Source: a virus
Direction: 5' to 3' (one strand)
Length of the DNA: 64,000 bases
IMG/VR virus record: IMGVR_UViG_3300032782_000010
Coordinates: 1-64,000 of that record
The notes under the pieces are model-generated. The model saw nothing but the letters and a program-made list of their open reading frames with translations, searched no databases and was not told the origin of the DNA. The first letter of the stretch is position 1; each line of letters starts with the position of its first letter. This document shows positions 25,193-33,054 of this stretch, one piece after another. The position numbers were made by a program, and so were the translations under genes.

Positions 25193-26209
25193 ATGAAGAT
25201 CGCAATATTTTATCCCAAGAACCTCTACGCATCCTGGTACGCGCTCGGCGGGTATCGCACGACGCTCGAGCGCCTCGGCTACGACGTTACTGACTGCCCG
25301 TTTCCGGGAAACCAGGTGGCGAACACCGAGGAGCTGAAGAAGGTCTACCCGTCTCTCGAGAAGCTCGCCGAGCACGACCTGATCATCAGCTTCTTTCACG
25401 AGTACTCTCAGCCCTGGCTCTCGCGGCTCTACGACCTCGAAGGCTGGCAGCGGCTTATGGAGAAGGTCCCCGTCGTCGCGCGCTTCGACGAGTCGATGGA
25501 CCGCCGGGACCTCGCGCTGCCGGACCGAGTGCCGGAGCTCAAGCAGTGGGCAAAGTTCTTCTCGTTCCCTGCGACGCAGGACGCGGCGAAGTACGGCGGC
25601 GTGTTTCACCCATTCGGCGCTGATACTACCATCTTCAAGCCGAACTATCTTCAGCACCGGCCGAAGAAGTACGACGTTGGTTTCATCGGCTCGCTCTACC
25701 CTTCGCGACAGGATTATCTTCGTCGGCTGACGGAGCACGTTCCGGTGACGGTGGGGTCGGTCGTGGTTCAGGACCTCGGCGGGATCGTCGAGCGGGCCTC
25801 GACGGAGCTCCTTGCCGAGAACTATCGCCAGATCAAAATCTTCTTCTGCCTGCCGCCGCTCTCGCGCCTGATCGTCTGCAAGGTCTTCGAGATTCTCGCG
25901 TGCGGAACGTTCGTCATGTACCCGAAGCTGCCGTGGGGCGAGCGCGATAACATGAAAATTTTCGAGGACGGCAAGGACCTCGTCTACTACGACCCTGGCT
26001 ACCTCGGCAAGAACGTCAAGCAGATCGAGCACTACCTGAAGGACGAGAGCGAACGAGAGACGATCGCCGCCTCGGGCTGCCGAAAGGTTCACGAGAATTA
26101 CTCGCTCGACTGGCTCTGTGATGAGCTCGTAAAGATGAAGGACTGGACCGTCGATCATCCTTTGTCGAAGGTCGTTACTTTTAGCAAGGAGCCGGCGATC
26201 CCGGCCTGA
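25193..26209 (+). CDS. Glycosyltransferase, GT-B type (CgeB-like)
   Basis: 338 residues. The N-terminal half begins MKIAIFYPKN and has an acceptor-binding Rossmann look. The C-terminal half carries the donor-binding stretch KVFEILACGTFVM (about residues 227-240), typical of GT-B glycosyltransferases of the CgeB group, followed by ENYSLDWLCDELV near the end. It would add a sugar from an activated donor, in the cytoplasm. First gene of a five-member sugar cassette between capsid and connector genes. Leader contains GAACCCGGTCA, also present before 32390. Confidence 0.8.
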   Translation: MKIAIFYPKNLYASWYALGGYRTTLERLGYDVTDCPFPGNQVANTEELKKVYPSLEKLAEHDLIISFFHEYSQPWLSRLYDLEGWQRLMEKVPVVARFDESMDRRDLALPDRVPELKQWAKFFSFPATQDAAKYGGVFHPFGADTTIFKPNYLQHRPKKYDVGFIGSLYPSRQDYLRRLTEHVPVTVGSVVVQDLGGIVERASTELLAENYRQIKIFFCLPPLSRLIVCKVFEILACGTFVMYPKLPWGERDNMKIFEDGKDLVYYDPGYLGKNVKQIEHYLKDESERETIAASGCRKVHENYSLDWLCDELVKMKDWTVDHPLSKVVTFSKEPAIPA

Positions 26210-26220
26210 GGAGAAAGAGA

Positions 26221-26553
26221 ATGCAGAATCAAAACATAACGATGACAGGGTCCTCCATCCCCGTCAAGGCGACGTGCCAGTCCGAGGCGTTCGAGTTCTA
26301 CTGCGCGGCGCACACGTTCACCTTCCAGTACGCTATCCGTCTTGATGAGCAGCCGACTCCTCAGCCAGGCGAAGTCGCGAAGACGACGGTCGGCGACGCG
26401 TCGAGCGCGGAGGCCTACGCGGCTACGCTCTTCAAGTTCATCGCCGAGAGCGCGAAGGGTAAGCCGTGGAACGTCGGCGACACGATCGGCTACCTTAACG
26501 GGACGAACGCCGACGTGGTCGTCTGCCGGCCTCGGCGCGCGGGAGGAAACTGA
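26221..26553 (+). CDS. Hypothetical protein inside the sugar cassette
   Basis: 110 residues, beta-like, with GGAG before the ATG. Its stop overlaps the next gene (ATGA at 26550). Cysteines at residues 19, 28 and 100 do not form a clear metal site. It may be a small structural protein displaced into the cassette. No family recognised. Confidence 0.55.
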   Translation: MQNQNITMTGSSIPVKATCQSEAFEFYCAAHTFTFQYAIRLDEQPTPQPGEVAKTTVGDASSAEAYAATLFKFIAESAKGKPWNVGDTIGYLNGTNADVVVCRPRRAGGN

Positions 26554-27113
26554 TGCGGCTCTACGAGAAGCTTCCGACGTGCGAACGATCGTTCAAGCGC
26601 TTCGTTCTGCGCGAGGGCCACGGGGTCGAGCACGAGGTCGGGGCGCTGCTCTACGCCGTCGTGCGCTTGCTCAAGCCGGACGTCTGCTTCGAGTCGGGGC
26701 TCTTCATCGGCGACTCGGCGGAGTGGATTGGGAAGGCGCTCGCCGACAACGGTTACGGGCACCTTCACACCTGCGACGTCGACGCGAACCGGATCGAGCC
26801 GGGCCGGATGCGCCTGATGAGCTACCCGGTGACCGTGCACCACTGCCGCGGCGAGGAGCTGCTCGCGAAGCTGACCGCTGACGGCGCGCAGCTCGACTTC
26901 GCCCACGTGGACTCGGGGAGCCAGCAGGAGCGAAAGGCGGAGCTGCTCTCGCTCGACGAGACGAAGATCACGCCGCTCGGCGTCGTGGCGTTCCACGACG
27001 CGTGCATCGGCTACGAGGAGCTCTACCCGGCGATGGCCGAGGCGCGAACGAACTGGCCGCACCTGGTGTTCCCGTCGCTGATCGGGGTCGCGATATTTCA
27101 GAGGCCGGAATGA
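26553..27113 (+). CDS. Class I SAM-dependent methyltransferase-like protein
   Basis: 186 residues. Residues 45-60 (CFESGLFIGDSAEWIGKAL) resemble the glycine loop of a Rossmann methyltransferase, followed by the acidic CDVDANR near 75 and DFAHVDSGSQQERK near 115. VVAFHDACIG near 147 matches the Methyltransf_24-type ending, common in sugar and cell-surface methylation. The usual GxGxG is imperfect (SGLFIGD). It lies between glycosyltransferases, so a sugar is the likely substrate. Confidence 0.65.
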   Translation: MRLYEKLPTCERSFKRFVLREGHGVEHEVGALLYAVVRLLKPDVCFESGLFIGDSAEWIGKALADNGYGHLHTCDVDANRIEPGRMRLMSYPVTVHHCRGEELLAKLTADGAQLDFAHVDSGSQQERKAELLSLDETKITPLGVVAFHDACIGYEELYPAMAEARTNWPHLVFPSLIGVAIFQRPE

Positions 27114-27676
27114 AGTGGCAGATCTTAACCCTGACGCAGCCTTCGCGCAAGTGGTACCTCGCGAGGCTCGTGAACACACTCAAGGCTCAGCTGAGAGACC
27201 TCTGCGGGGAGGTCGCGCACGTCGTGACGATGCACCAGATAGGGAAGACGGTGGGCGAGAGCCGGCAGGCGATGGTCGAGAACGCGGTCGCGGACTACGT
27301 CAGCTTCGTAGACGACGATGACCTCGTCTCGTGGGACTACGTCAGCTCGATCTTTCCGCTGCTCGATGGTCGCGACCTCGTGGGGTTCCAGCTCCAGATG
27401 TACGTCGACGGCGTAAAGTTGAAGCCTACTTATCACAACCCCGAGCTCTCTTGCTGGAGCGAGGACGAGAAGGCGTACTACCGCGACATCTCTCACCTCA
27501 GCCCGATCCGAAGAGAGCTCGCGCGCAGGGTTAAGTTTGACGGCGGCTTCGGCGAGGACGAGCGCTGGGCGGCCCAGGTGAGGGAGAAGAGCTTGGTGAA
27601 GACGTACGGGTATGTCGATAAGGTCCTGTACCACTATTACTATCGGTCGGTGAAGAACGACGGGGTGAGAGCGTGA
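27110..27676 (+). CDS. Glycosyltransferase-like protein, GT-A type
   Basis: 188 residues, short for a GT2 enzyme. Residues 49-72 (SRQAMVENAVADYVSFVDDDD) match the GT-A core with its DxD metal site, and LSPIRRELARRVKFD with GGFGEDERWA near 150 match the acceptor end with a catalytic-type acidic residue. ATG overlaps the preceding stop. It probably transfers one sugar in the same pathway as its neighbours. Confidence 0.72.
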   Translation: MKWQILTLTQPSRKWYLARLVNTLKAQLRDLCGEVAHVVTMHQIGKTVGESRQAMVENAVADYVSFVDDDDLVSWDYVSSIFPLLDGRDLVGFQLQMYVDGVKLKPTYHNPELSCWSEDEKAYYRDISHLSPIRRELARRVKFDGGFGEDERWAAQVREKSLVKTYGYVDKVLYHYYYRSVKNDGVRA

Positions 27677-28920
27677 CGAGAATTTCGGTCTGCGGTCTGG
27701 GGAAGCTGGGGTCGCCGATCGCGGCGGTCTTCGCCGTGTCGGACGTCTCGGTGATGGGCTACGACACTGACGTCAGGAAGGTGGAGCTGCTGAGCCGGCG
27801 TCGCCCCCCGGTGGACGAGCCGCAGCTCGCGGAGTATTTAGCTTTACCAGAGGTGAGGAAGAACCTGCGCGCGTCGGCGTTCGTTGCTGACGCGGTTCGC
27901 TCCTCGGAGGCGACGCTCTTCGTTACCCCGACGCCATCACTCGCGGACGGGAGCTTCGACCACACTCTCCTCCTGACGGCGATCTCGACGGTGGCGCGCG
28001 AGGTGAGTCACCAGTATCGGAACGACCACCTGTTTATCATAAACTCGACTACGGTTCCTGGATTTATGCGAGGGACGGTCGAGCCCACGCTGCGACGTCT
28101 TCTTCACCCGCTGTCGTTTCACCTCGCCTACAAGCCGGAGTTCATCGCTCTCGGCACGGTGATTCGCGACCTTCACAACCCTGACCTGCTCCTGATAGGA
28201 AGCGAGCGCGAGGAGACGCACGAGCGCGTCGAGAGCCTCTACCGGGAGATGCTGCTTATCGACAGCCCGGCGAAGAGAGTGTCGCTCACCGAGGCCGAGC
28301 TCGCGAAGATTTCGCTAAACTGCGCGGTGACGATGAAGATCAGCTTCGCGAACCAGGTCGGGCTGGTCGCTCAGAAGCTCGGCGCTGATCCAGCGAAGGT
28401 TCTCGACGCGGTCGGCGAGGACAAGAGGGTGGGACACGGCGCGCTGCGCCCTGGCCTGCCGTTCGGCGGCCCGTGCTTTCCGCGTGACAACCGAATGTTC
28501 CAGTACGTGGCCGGTCAGGTAGGAGAGCGCGCTCCTCTCTCCGAGGCGACCGATACGATGAATCGACGAACGTTACGATTAGTCGCCGACGGTCTTCCTC
28601 CTACGGGTGACGTCGGCATCCTGGGACTGAGCTACAAGCCAGGGACGTCGTTCACCGAGGAGTCTCCGGGCATGTGGTGGCGCCAGGCGCTGCTCAGCCG
28701 TGGCCGTCGGGTGAAGACGCACGACGTCGCCGCGCCGCACACGCACACGGTGGAAGAGGTCCTCGCCTGCCCGATCGTCATCGTGGCGACGGCGTGGGAG
28801 GAGTACAAGAGCTTGGCGGTGAGCGAGAGCACGTTCCTCGTCGATCCGATGGGGGTGCTGAGGCCCGCCGCCGAGATGGTCGCGTTAAGATCCTTACCGG
28901 TCGAGGAGGTAGTGCATTGA
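27673..28920 (+). CDS. UDP-glucose/GDP-mannose dehydrogenase family protein
   Basis: 415 residues. NAD-binding loop GLGKLGSPIA at residues 8-17, ITPTPS-type motif FVTPTPS near 83, the central helix ELAKISLNCAVTMKISFAN near 213 and the catalytic cysteine in FGGPCFPRDNRMF near 268. C-terminal UDP-binding domain from about 310 (GILGLSYKPGT). The enzyme oxidises the C6 of a nucleotide sugar to a uronic acid, giving a donor for the neighbouring glycosyltransferases. GTG start overlaps the previous stop. The gene is intact by length and motifs. Confidence 0.9.
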   Translation: MTRISVCGLGKLGSPIAAVFAVSDVSVMGYDTDVRKVELLSRRRPPVDEPQLAEYLALPEVRKNLRASAFVADAVRSSEATLFVTPTPSLADGSFDHTLLLTAISTVAREVSHQYRNDHLFIINSTTVPGFMRGTVEPTLRRLLHPLSFHLAYKPEFIALGTVIRDLHNPDLLLIGSEREETHERVESLYREMLLIDSPAKRVSLTEAELAKISLNCAVTMKISFANQVGLVAQKLGADPAKVLDAVGEDKRVGHGALRPGLPFGGPCFPRDNRMFQYVAGQVGERAPLSEATDTMNRRTLRLVADGLPPTGDVGILGLSYKPGTSFTEESPGMWWRQALLSRGRRVKTHDVAAPHTHTVEEVLACPIVIVATAWEEYKSLAVSESTFLVDPMGVLRPAAEMVALRSLPVEEVVH

Positions 28921-29699
28921 GCATCAAGGGAAAGAGCTTGGCGGTGCTGACTCCGATGTACGGCGGCACCTGCATGAATAACTACTTCAGCTCCATGATG
29001 GTGCTGAAGGAGGGAGTGCTGCGCTTCGGTATTCCGCACTCGTTCCTGTCGGTCTACAACGAGTCGCTTATCACCCGCGCGCGGAACCGACTCGCGGACT
29101 CGTTCTTGAAGGAGCACGAGCACACCCACGCGGCGTTCATCGACTCGGACATCGGCTTCGACCCGCGAGACCTGCTCGCGATCTTGGAGATGGACCTCGA
29201 CATCGTCGGGCTTCCGTGCTCGAAGAAGACGATCAGGTGGGACAAGGTCCAGCGCGCCGTGCGGCGCGATCCCCAGCGGGAGCTGACGCCCGAGCAGATG
29301 TCGCACATCGGCAGCGAGTGCGTCTTCAACTTCGCGCCGAGGGTCGGGGAGTGGCAGATCAACCTGGGCGAGCCCCAGGAGGTCGAGACCTGCGGCACCG
29401 GCATCTTGGTAGTTCGCCGCGAGGTGTTTCTCAAGTTCATGGAGAGCTTCCCCGAGAGGTGGTACGAGGGTCGCGGGGACGTCGCGGCGCTGCCCGGCCC
29501 GATTCACGACTTCTTTCGCGCTGGCGTCAACCCGGACACGCACGACTACGACTCGGAGGACTACTGGTTCTGCAAGGAGGCTCGGTCGCTGGGCTTCAAG
29601 GTGTGGGTCTGCCCGTGGGCGAAGACGTCTCACATGGGCAGCTACGTCTACCACGCGAACCTGCCGGCGACGGCGTCGCTGGTAGGCAGCTTGACGTGA
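28917..29699 (+). CDS. Glycosyltransferase-like protein, GT-A type
   Basis: 260 residues. Starts with TTG in TTGA overlap, with GAGGAGGT about 8 bases upstream. Residues 42-75 (RARNRLADSFL, AAFIDSDIGFDPRDLL) fit a GT-A fold with DSD as the metal-binding motif. TGILVVRREVF near 160 and EDYWFCKEARSLGFKVW near 210 match the acceptor side of phage and bacterial relatives. Last gene of the cassette. Confidence 0.72.
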   Translation: MSIKGKSLAVLTPMYGGTCMNNYFSSMMVLKEGVLRFGIPHSFLSVYNESLITRARNRLADSFLKEHEHTHAAFIDSDIGFDPRDLLAILEMDLDIVGLPCSKKTIRWDKVQRAVRRDPQRELTPEQMSHIGSECVFNFAPRVGEWQINLGEPQEVETCGTGILVVRREVFLKFMESFPERWYEGRGDVAALPGPIHDFFRAGVNPDTHDYDSEDYWFCKEARSLGFKVWVCPWAKTSHMGSYVYHANLPATASLVGSLT

Positions 29700-29705
29700 C
29701 CTTTA

Positions 29706-29777
29706 GGCGAGCCCTTCCGACCGGGTGGGGTTCGCCGGAGAACGTGGTGGTGAAGTCAGGGGCCCAGCTTCACCACC
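29706..29777. repeat. Two strong stem-loops between sugar cassette and connector genes
   Basis: GGCGAGCCC (29706-29714) pairs with GGGTTCGCC (29728-29736), with one G-T pair. GGTGGTGAAG (29746-29755) pairs 10 of 10 with CTTCACCACC (29768-29777). No T-run follows either. They may block readthrough, stabilise the downstream mRNA or mark the insertion joint of the cassette. Confidence 0.5.
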
Positions 29778-29800
29778 GCGATTAGGAAAAGGAAGACGAG

Positions 29801-30481
29801 ATGACGATGAACACCGACGGGACGGACTCGATAGACCTCACGACTCTCGGCGCAGTGAAGAGTTGGCTTGAGATCGACGACACTAATAAAGAGCCGGACA
29901 CGGACATCCAGGACGTGATAACCGGCTTCAGCCAGTACGTCCTGAACCAGTGTGGCGTCGTCTCTTTCAGCAGTCTCTCGGCCTTCGTCGAGACGCGCGA
30001 CGGGAACGGAAACGACACGATGTTCACCCGGAATCGCCCCATCGTGAACGTCTCCGCCGTGGTGGTGAACGGCGTTCAGGTTCCTCCGGCGGGAGACTGG
30101 CCGTCTTACGGCTACTACGTCGCTGATGACAAGAAGTCGATCAGGATTCGCGGCACCGGACCGGTGAGCGGCTCGAGGTCGATGTTCGGCGGGCTCTATT
30201 CGCCTCGGTCGTCCTTCTTTCGATCGCGTGGGTTCGACGTCGGCCAGGCTAACGTAACTCTCAGCTACCTGGCCGGATTCATCAAGGTCCCTGCTGATCT
30301 CGAGCTCAGGTGCCGACAGGCGTGCGCCATAAACTACCGGAGGCGGCAGACGCTCGACATGGCGTCGAAGTCGGTCTCGGCCGGAGGAACGACGGGCACC
30401 ACGCGCTTCCGGGACTGGGAGATCCCTCCGGAGTGCCAGACCGTTATCGACTTCTACTCTCGGCTGGCGGTGGTAGGATGA
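29801..30481 (+). CDS. Head-tail connector protein (gp6-like)
   Basis: 226 residues. Starts with LTTLGAVKSWLEID near residue 13, the usual N-terminus of DUF-type head-completion adaptors, then an internal beta domain and a C-terminal helix pair (LELRCRQACAINYRRRQTLDM) that packs against the portal ring. It would form the adaptor ring under the portal. Downstream neighbour is the gp10-like neck protein, the expected order. Confidence 0.72.
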   Translation: MTMNTDGTDSIDLTTLGAVKSWLEIDDTNKEPDTDIQDVITGFSQYVLNQCGVVSFSSLSAFVETRDGNGNDTMFTRNRPIVNVSAVVVNGVQVPPAGDWPSYGYYVADDKKSIRIRGTGPVSGSRSMFGGLYSPRSSFFRSRGFDVGQANVTLSYLAGFIKVPADLELRCRQACAINYRRRQTLDMASKSVSAGGTTGTTRFRDWEIPPECQTVIDFYSRLAVVG

Positions 30482-31047
30482 TTCGTTTCTCCTTCAACGG
30501 CAGCGACAAGAGAGTGGCTCTCGCCCTGCGGGAGAGAGGCCAGAAGCTCGTCGCGGCGCTGCGCGAGGCTCTCGACCTCTCGATGCTCGAGCTGGTGCGA
30601 CGGATTCAGGAGAAGCTCTCCGGGGAAGTCTTGCACCAGCGAAGCGGCAAGCTGATCGGCTCGGTCCATAAGGAGACTACCGCGGTCGCCGGAACACAGA
30701 TCATCGGCAGGGTCACGGCCGCTGGAGGCCCGGCGTGGTACGGTAGGGTTCACGAGTTCGGTGGCACGCGGGCGTACGACATCTACCCCGTCAAGAAGAG
30801 AGCGCTTGCGTTCATGGCGGGCGGGGGTGTTAACAGCCGCAGCTTCTACTTCAAGCAGGGCTCGCGTCGAGGCAGCCTGCGCCCGAAGATGTACGGCAAG
30901 TTCGCCGAGGCGGGAGGCGTCGTGGTAAAATCGGTTCATCACCCGCCGCTGCCTCGGAGGTCGTTCATGGCGACGTCGCAGGAGGAGCTTCGCGGTAAGA
31001 TCAAGAGCAACTTGCTGGAAGCGGCGGCGAAGGCGCTGAGAGGCTAA
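30478..31047 (+). CDS. HK97 gp10-like neck / tail-completion protein
   Basis: 189 residues. Residues 20-45 are a long helix (EALDLSMLELVRRIQEKL); RSGKLIGSVHKE near 56 and YGRVHEFGGTRAYDI near 88 are the hallmark segments of HK97 gp10-like proteins, where SGxLxxS and VHEFGG recur. It helps join head and tail. ATGA overlap with the connector gene. Confidence 0.85.
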   Translation: MIRFSFNGSDKRVALALRERGQKLVAALREALDLSMLELVRRIQEKLSGEVLHQRSGKLIGSVHKETTAVAGTQIIGRVTAAGGPAWYGRVHEFGGTRAYDIYPVKKRALAFMAGGGVNSRSFYFKQGSRRGSLRPKMYGKFAEAGGVVVKSVHHPPLPRRSFMATSQEELRGKIKSNLLEAAAKALRG

Positions 31048-31050
31048 AAG

Positions 31051-31539
31051 ATGATAGCGATCGACTTCGAGAGCCCAAACTATCTGGAGGTGGTCTTCGC
31101 GGCGCTCTTCGCGAAGCTGAAGACGGCGAAGTTCGGCGGGAGCATCGTCGTCAAGTCTTTTCAGAGAGCCGTCCAGCCTCCGGACCAGATCGACGCGGCG
31201 AACCAGCCCGCGCTGCTGCTCATCGAAGGTCTACTGGGGGAGTCGCAGGAGGGGCTCTTCGGCCCGGCGAAGTGGCACCTCGGGGCGTTCGCCGTCGTCT
31301 ACCTTCGAGCGGACGGCTCGAGCGCCTCTCAGCAGCAGGTGAGCCCGGCGACGCAGGCGAACTGGATAACTTGGGGAATCGCGCTCGCGCTCGGCGTGAC
31401 GTATCCTCCTTACCAGAAGCAGACTCTCGACGGCCTCGTCTATCACTGCTGGGTGGACGGCCAAGTGAGCGTGGAGGTGGTCGACCAGCAGGTCGTCGTC
31501 GTCGTGCCGATTAGCCTGCTGCTCGGCCCCGTCGGGTGA
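31051..31539 (+). CDS. Putative tail terminator / tail completion protein
   Basis: 162 residues. An alpha/beta small protein (VVFAALFAKLKTA near residue 14; LLLIEGLLG near 54; FAVVYLRAD near 75) in the position where siphovirus tail terminators lie, directly before the tail tube gene. It would cap the tail tube. Assignment mainly from gene order. Confidence 0.65.
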   Translation: MIAIDFESPNYLEVVFAALFAKLKTAKFGGSIVVKSFQRAVQPPDQIDAANQPALLLIEGLLGESQEGLFGPAKWHLGAFAVVYLRADGSSASQQQVSPATQANWITWGIALALGVTYPPYQKQTLDGLVYHCWVDGQVSVEVVDQQVVVVVPISLLLGPVG

Positions 31540-31602
31540 AAAAAGATTATTTGGAAGCTAGCTCCGGTCAGCTAGGGGAAGAGTCGCTAGGAGGAAATAG
31601 GA

Positions 31603-32367
31603 ATGGCTAACATCCAGTTTGGGACGGGCGTTCTCTTCGGCAACCCGGTTCTCGGAAACCTGCCGGCGAGCCCCACGCCCTACAAGTTTGGCGTCCTGCA
31701 GGAAGTCACCGTGGACTTCAAGGCCGACCTGAAGAAGCTATTCGGGCAGAGGCAGTTTCCGGTGGCTACGGCGCGCGGCAAGATCGAAGTTACTATCAAG
31801 GGCAAGATCGCGGCGACCGACATCAGCATGCTCAACCAGCTCTACTTCGCTCAGGTTCAGAGCCAGGGCTACAACCTCATGGTCGACGGCGAGGCTCAGA
31901 CCGCGAGCTCGAACGCCGTCAGCGTTCTTCACACCCCGATCGTCGAGGACTGGGGCCTGATCTACTCCGGGACCGGCCAGGCGTTCATCAAGGACTCGTC
32001 GAACGCCGCGGTGGCCGTCACGGTGGCGGGTCACTACACCGGGCCGAACCTCGTCAGCGGAAAGTATACGCTTAACTCCGCGGACAACAACGCGCTGGTG
32101 AAGGTCTCCTACACCTACTTCAACAACGTGACCACGGGAGCGACGATCACGCTGGCGAACCAGCTGATGGGCTACGCGCCGGAGCTCTCCGCCTTCCTCT
32201 ACAACCAGTTCCGGAACAAGTACCTCGCCCTGGAGCTGAACGACGTCACTCTCGGCGGCCTCTCGATCCCGACGAAGCTCGAGGACTTCTGGATGCTCGA
32301 CTTCGACGGTTCGGCGAACGTGGACGCGAGCGACAATCTGGGCAAGATCATGGCGGATCTAATCTAA
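31603..32367 (+). CDS. Major tail tube protein
   Basis: 254 residues, beta-rich, with the tube-like segments FGVLQEVTVDFKADLKKLFG, KIEVTIKGKI and LELNDVTLGGLSIP. GGAGG lies just upstream of the ATG. Position between terminator and tail chaperones is canonical. It polymerises into the tail tube around the tape measure. The leader has a short CTAGCT/AGCTAG hairpin. Confidence 0.8.
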   Translation: MANIQFGTGVLFGNPVLGNLPASPTPYKFGVLQEVTVDFKADLKKLFGQRQFPVATARGKIEVTIKGKIAATDISMLNQLYFAQVQSQGYNLMVDGEAQTASSNAVSVLHTPIVEDWGLIYSGTGQAFIKDSSNAAVAVTVAGHYTGPNLVSGKYTLNSADNNALVKVSYTYFNNVTTGATITLANQLMGYAPELSAFLYNQFRNKYLALELNDVTLGGLSIPTKLEDFWMLDFDGSANVDASDNLGKIMADLI

Positions 32368-32389
32368 AGAAAAGGAGAACCCGGTCATC

Positions 32390-32731
32390 ATGGCAGACGA
32401 GGTGAAGTACGAAGGAACGAAGGTCAAGCTCGGCGGGGTGGAGTACGTCGTCCCGTCGCTAAGCGTGAAGCAGGCGCGAGCTCTCTGGGGTGACATCCTG
32501 TCGATGGACGAGGGGATCACGAAGGAGAACCTGCCGGACAAGTATGCGGCGATGCTTAAGGTGATTCACGCGGCGCTGACGAGGAACTACCCGGACGTCA
32601 AGCTCGAGGAGATCGAGGAGCACGTCGACGTGGCGAACATCCGTGACCTGGTTCGCATCGTCTGCGGTCGCTCCGGGGTTGGCGCTCCGCAGGGGCCTCA
32701 GCCGGTCGCGGCGGCGCCAGCGGCCGCTTAG
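32390..32731 (+). CDS. Tail assembly chaperone, short product (lambda G analogue)
   Basis: 113 residues, acidic and helical, with LSVKQARALWGDIL near residue 26 and an Ala/Pro tail. It stands between tail tube and tape measure. Its frame ends at 32731, but a -1 frame beginning inside it continues for over 300 bases without any start codon, which is the G/G-T arrangement. GAACCCGGTCA and AAAGGAG lie just upstream of the ATG. Confidence 0.82.
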   Translation: MADEVKYEGTKVKLGGVEYVVPSLSVKQARALWGDILSMDEGITKENLPDKYAAMLKVIHAALTRNYPDVKLEEIEEHVDVANIRDLVRIVCGRSGVGAPQGPQPVAAAPAAA

Positions 32732-33054
32732 TCAACTGGCCCGCGATATACGGGGCCATCGTAACGCAGACCGGCTGGACGTTCGAGTACGTTGACGACC
32801 TGGAGCTAGCGAGAGCACTCGAGCTGCTGGCTTACCTAAACGGCGGGCGAGAAGAAGATAGAAAGATACAGGTTCCGAGGTCGCCATCTGAGTGGTCTCC
32901 GGAGAGCGTCACCGAGGAGGCGAACGAGGCGGCGCTCGCGACGTTCGGGATGATGCCGGGAGTGACGAGAGGTACGCTGGGCGAGCGCGAGCGGGACCTG
33001 ATTAAGTGGGCGGAGGAGGAGCTTAAGCGTGGCGGGAAACGACACCCTTCTTGA
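32647..33054 (+). CDS. Tail assembly chaperone extension reached by -1 frameshift (lambda T analogue)
   Basis: The frame one base back is open from 32647 to 33054. From 32734 it encodes NWPAIYGAIVTQTGWT, then a YVDDLELARALELLAYL helix, the classical signature of the frameshifted chaperone extension. No ATG, GTG or TTG precedes that part in this frame, so a -1 shift within 32647-32731 is required. G-runs at 32675-32678 and 32692-32695 are the best slip candidates; neither is a perfect heptamer. The extension overlaps the tape-measure start. The long product would bind the tape measure during tube assembly. Confidence 0.8.
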   Translation, partial: PGSHRLRSLRGWRSAGASAGRGGASGRLVNWPAIYGAIVTQTGWTFEYVDDLELARALELLAYLNGGREEDRKIQVPRSPSEWSPESVTEEANEAALATFGMMPGVTRGTLGERERDLIKWAEEELKRGGKRHPS

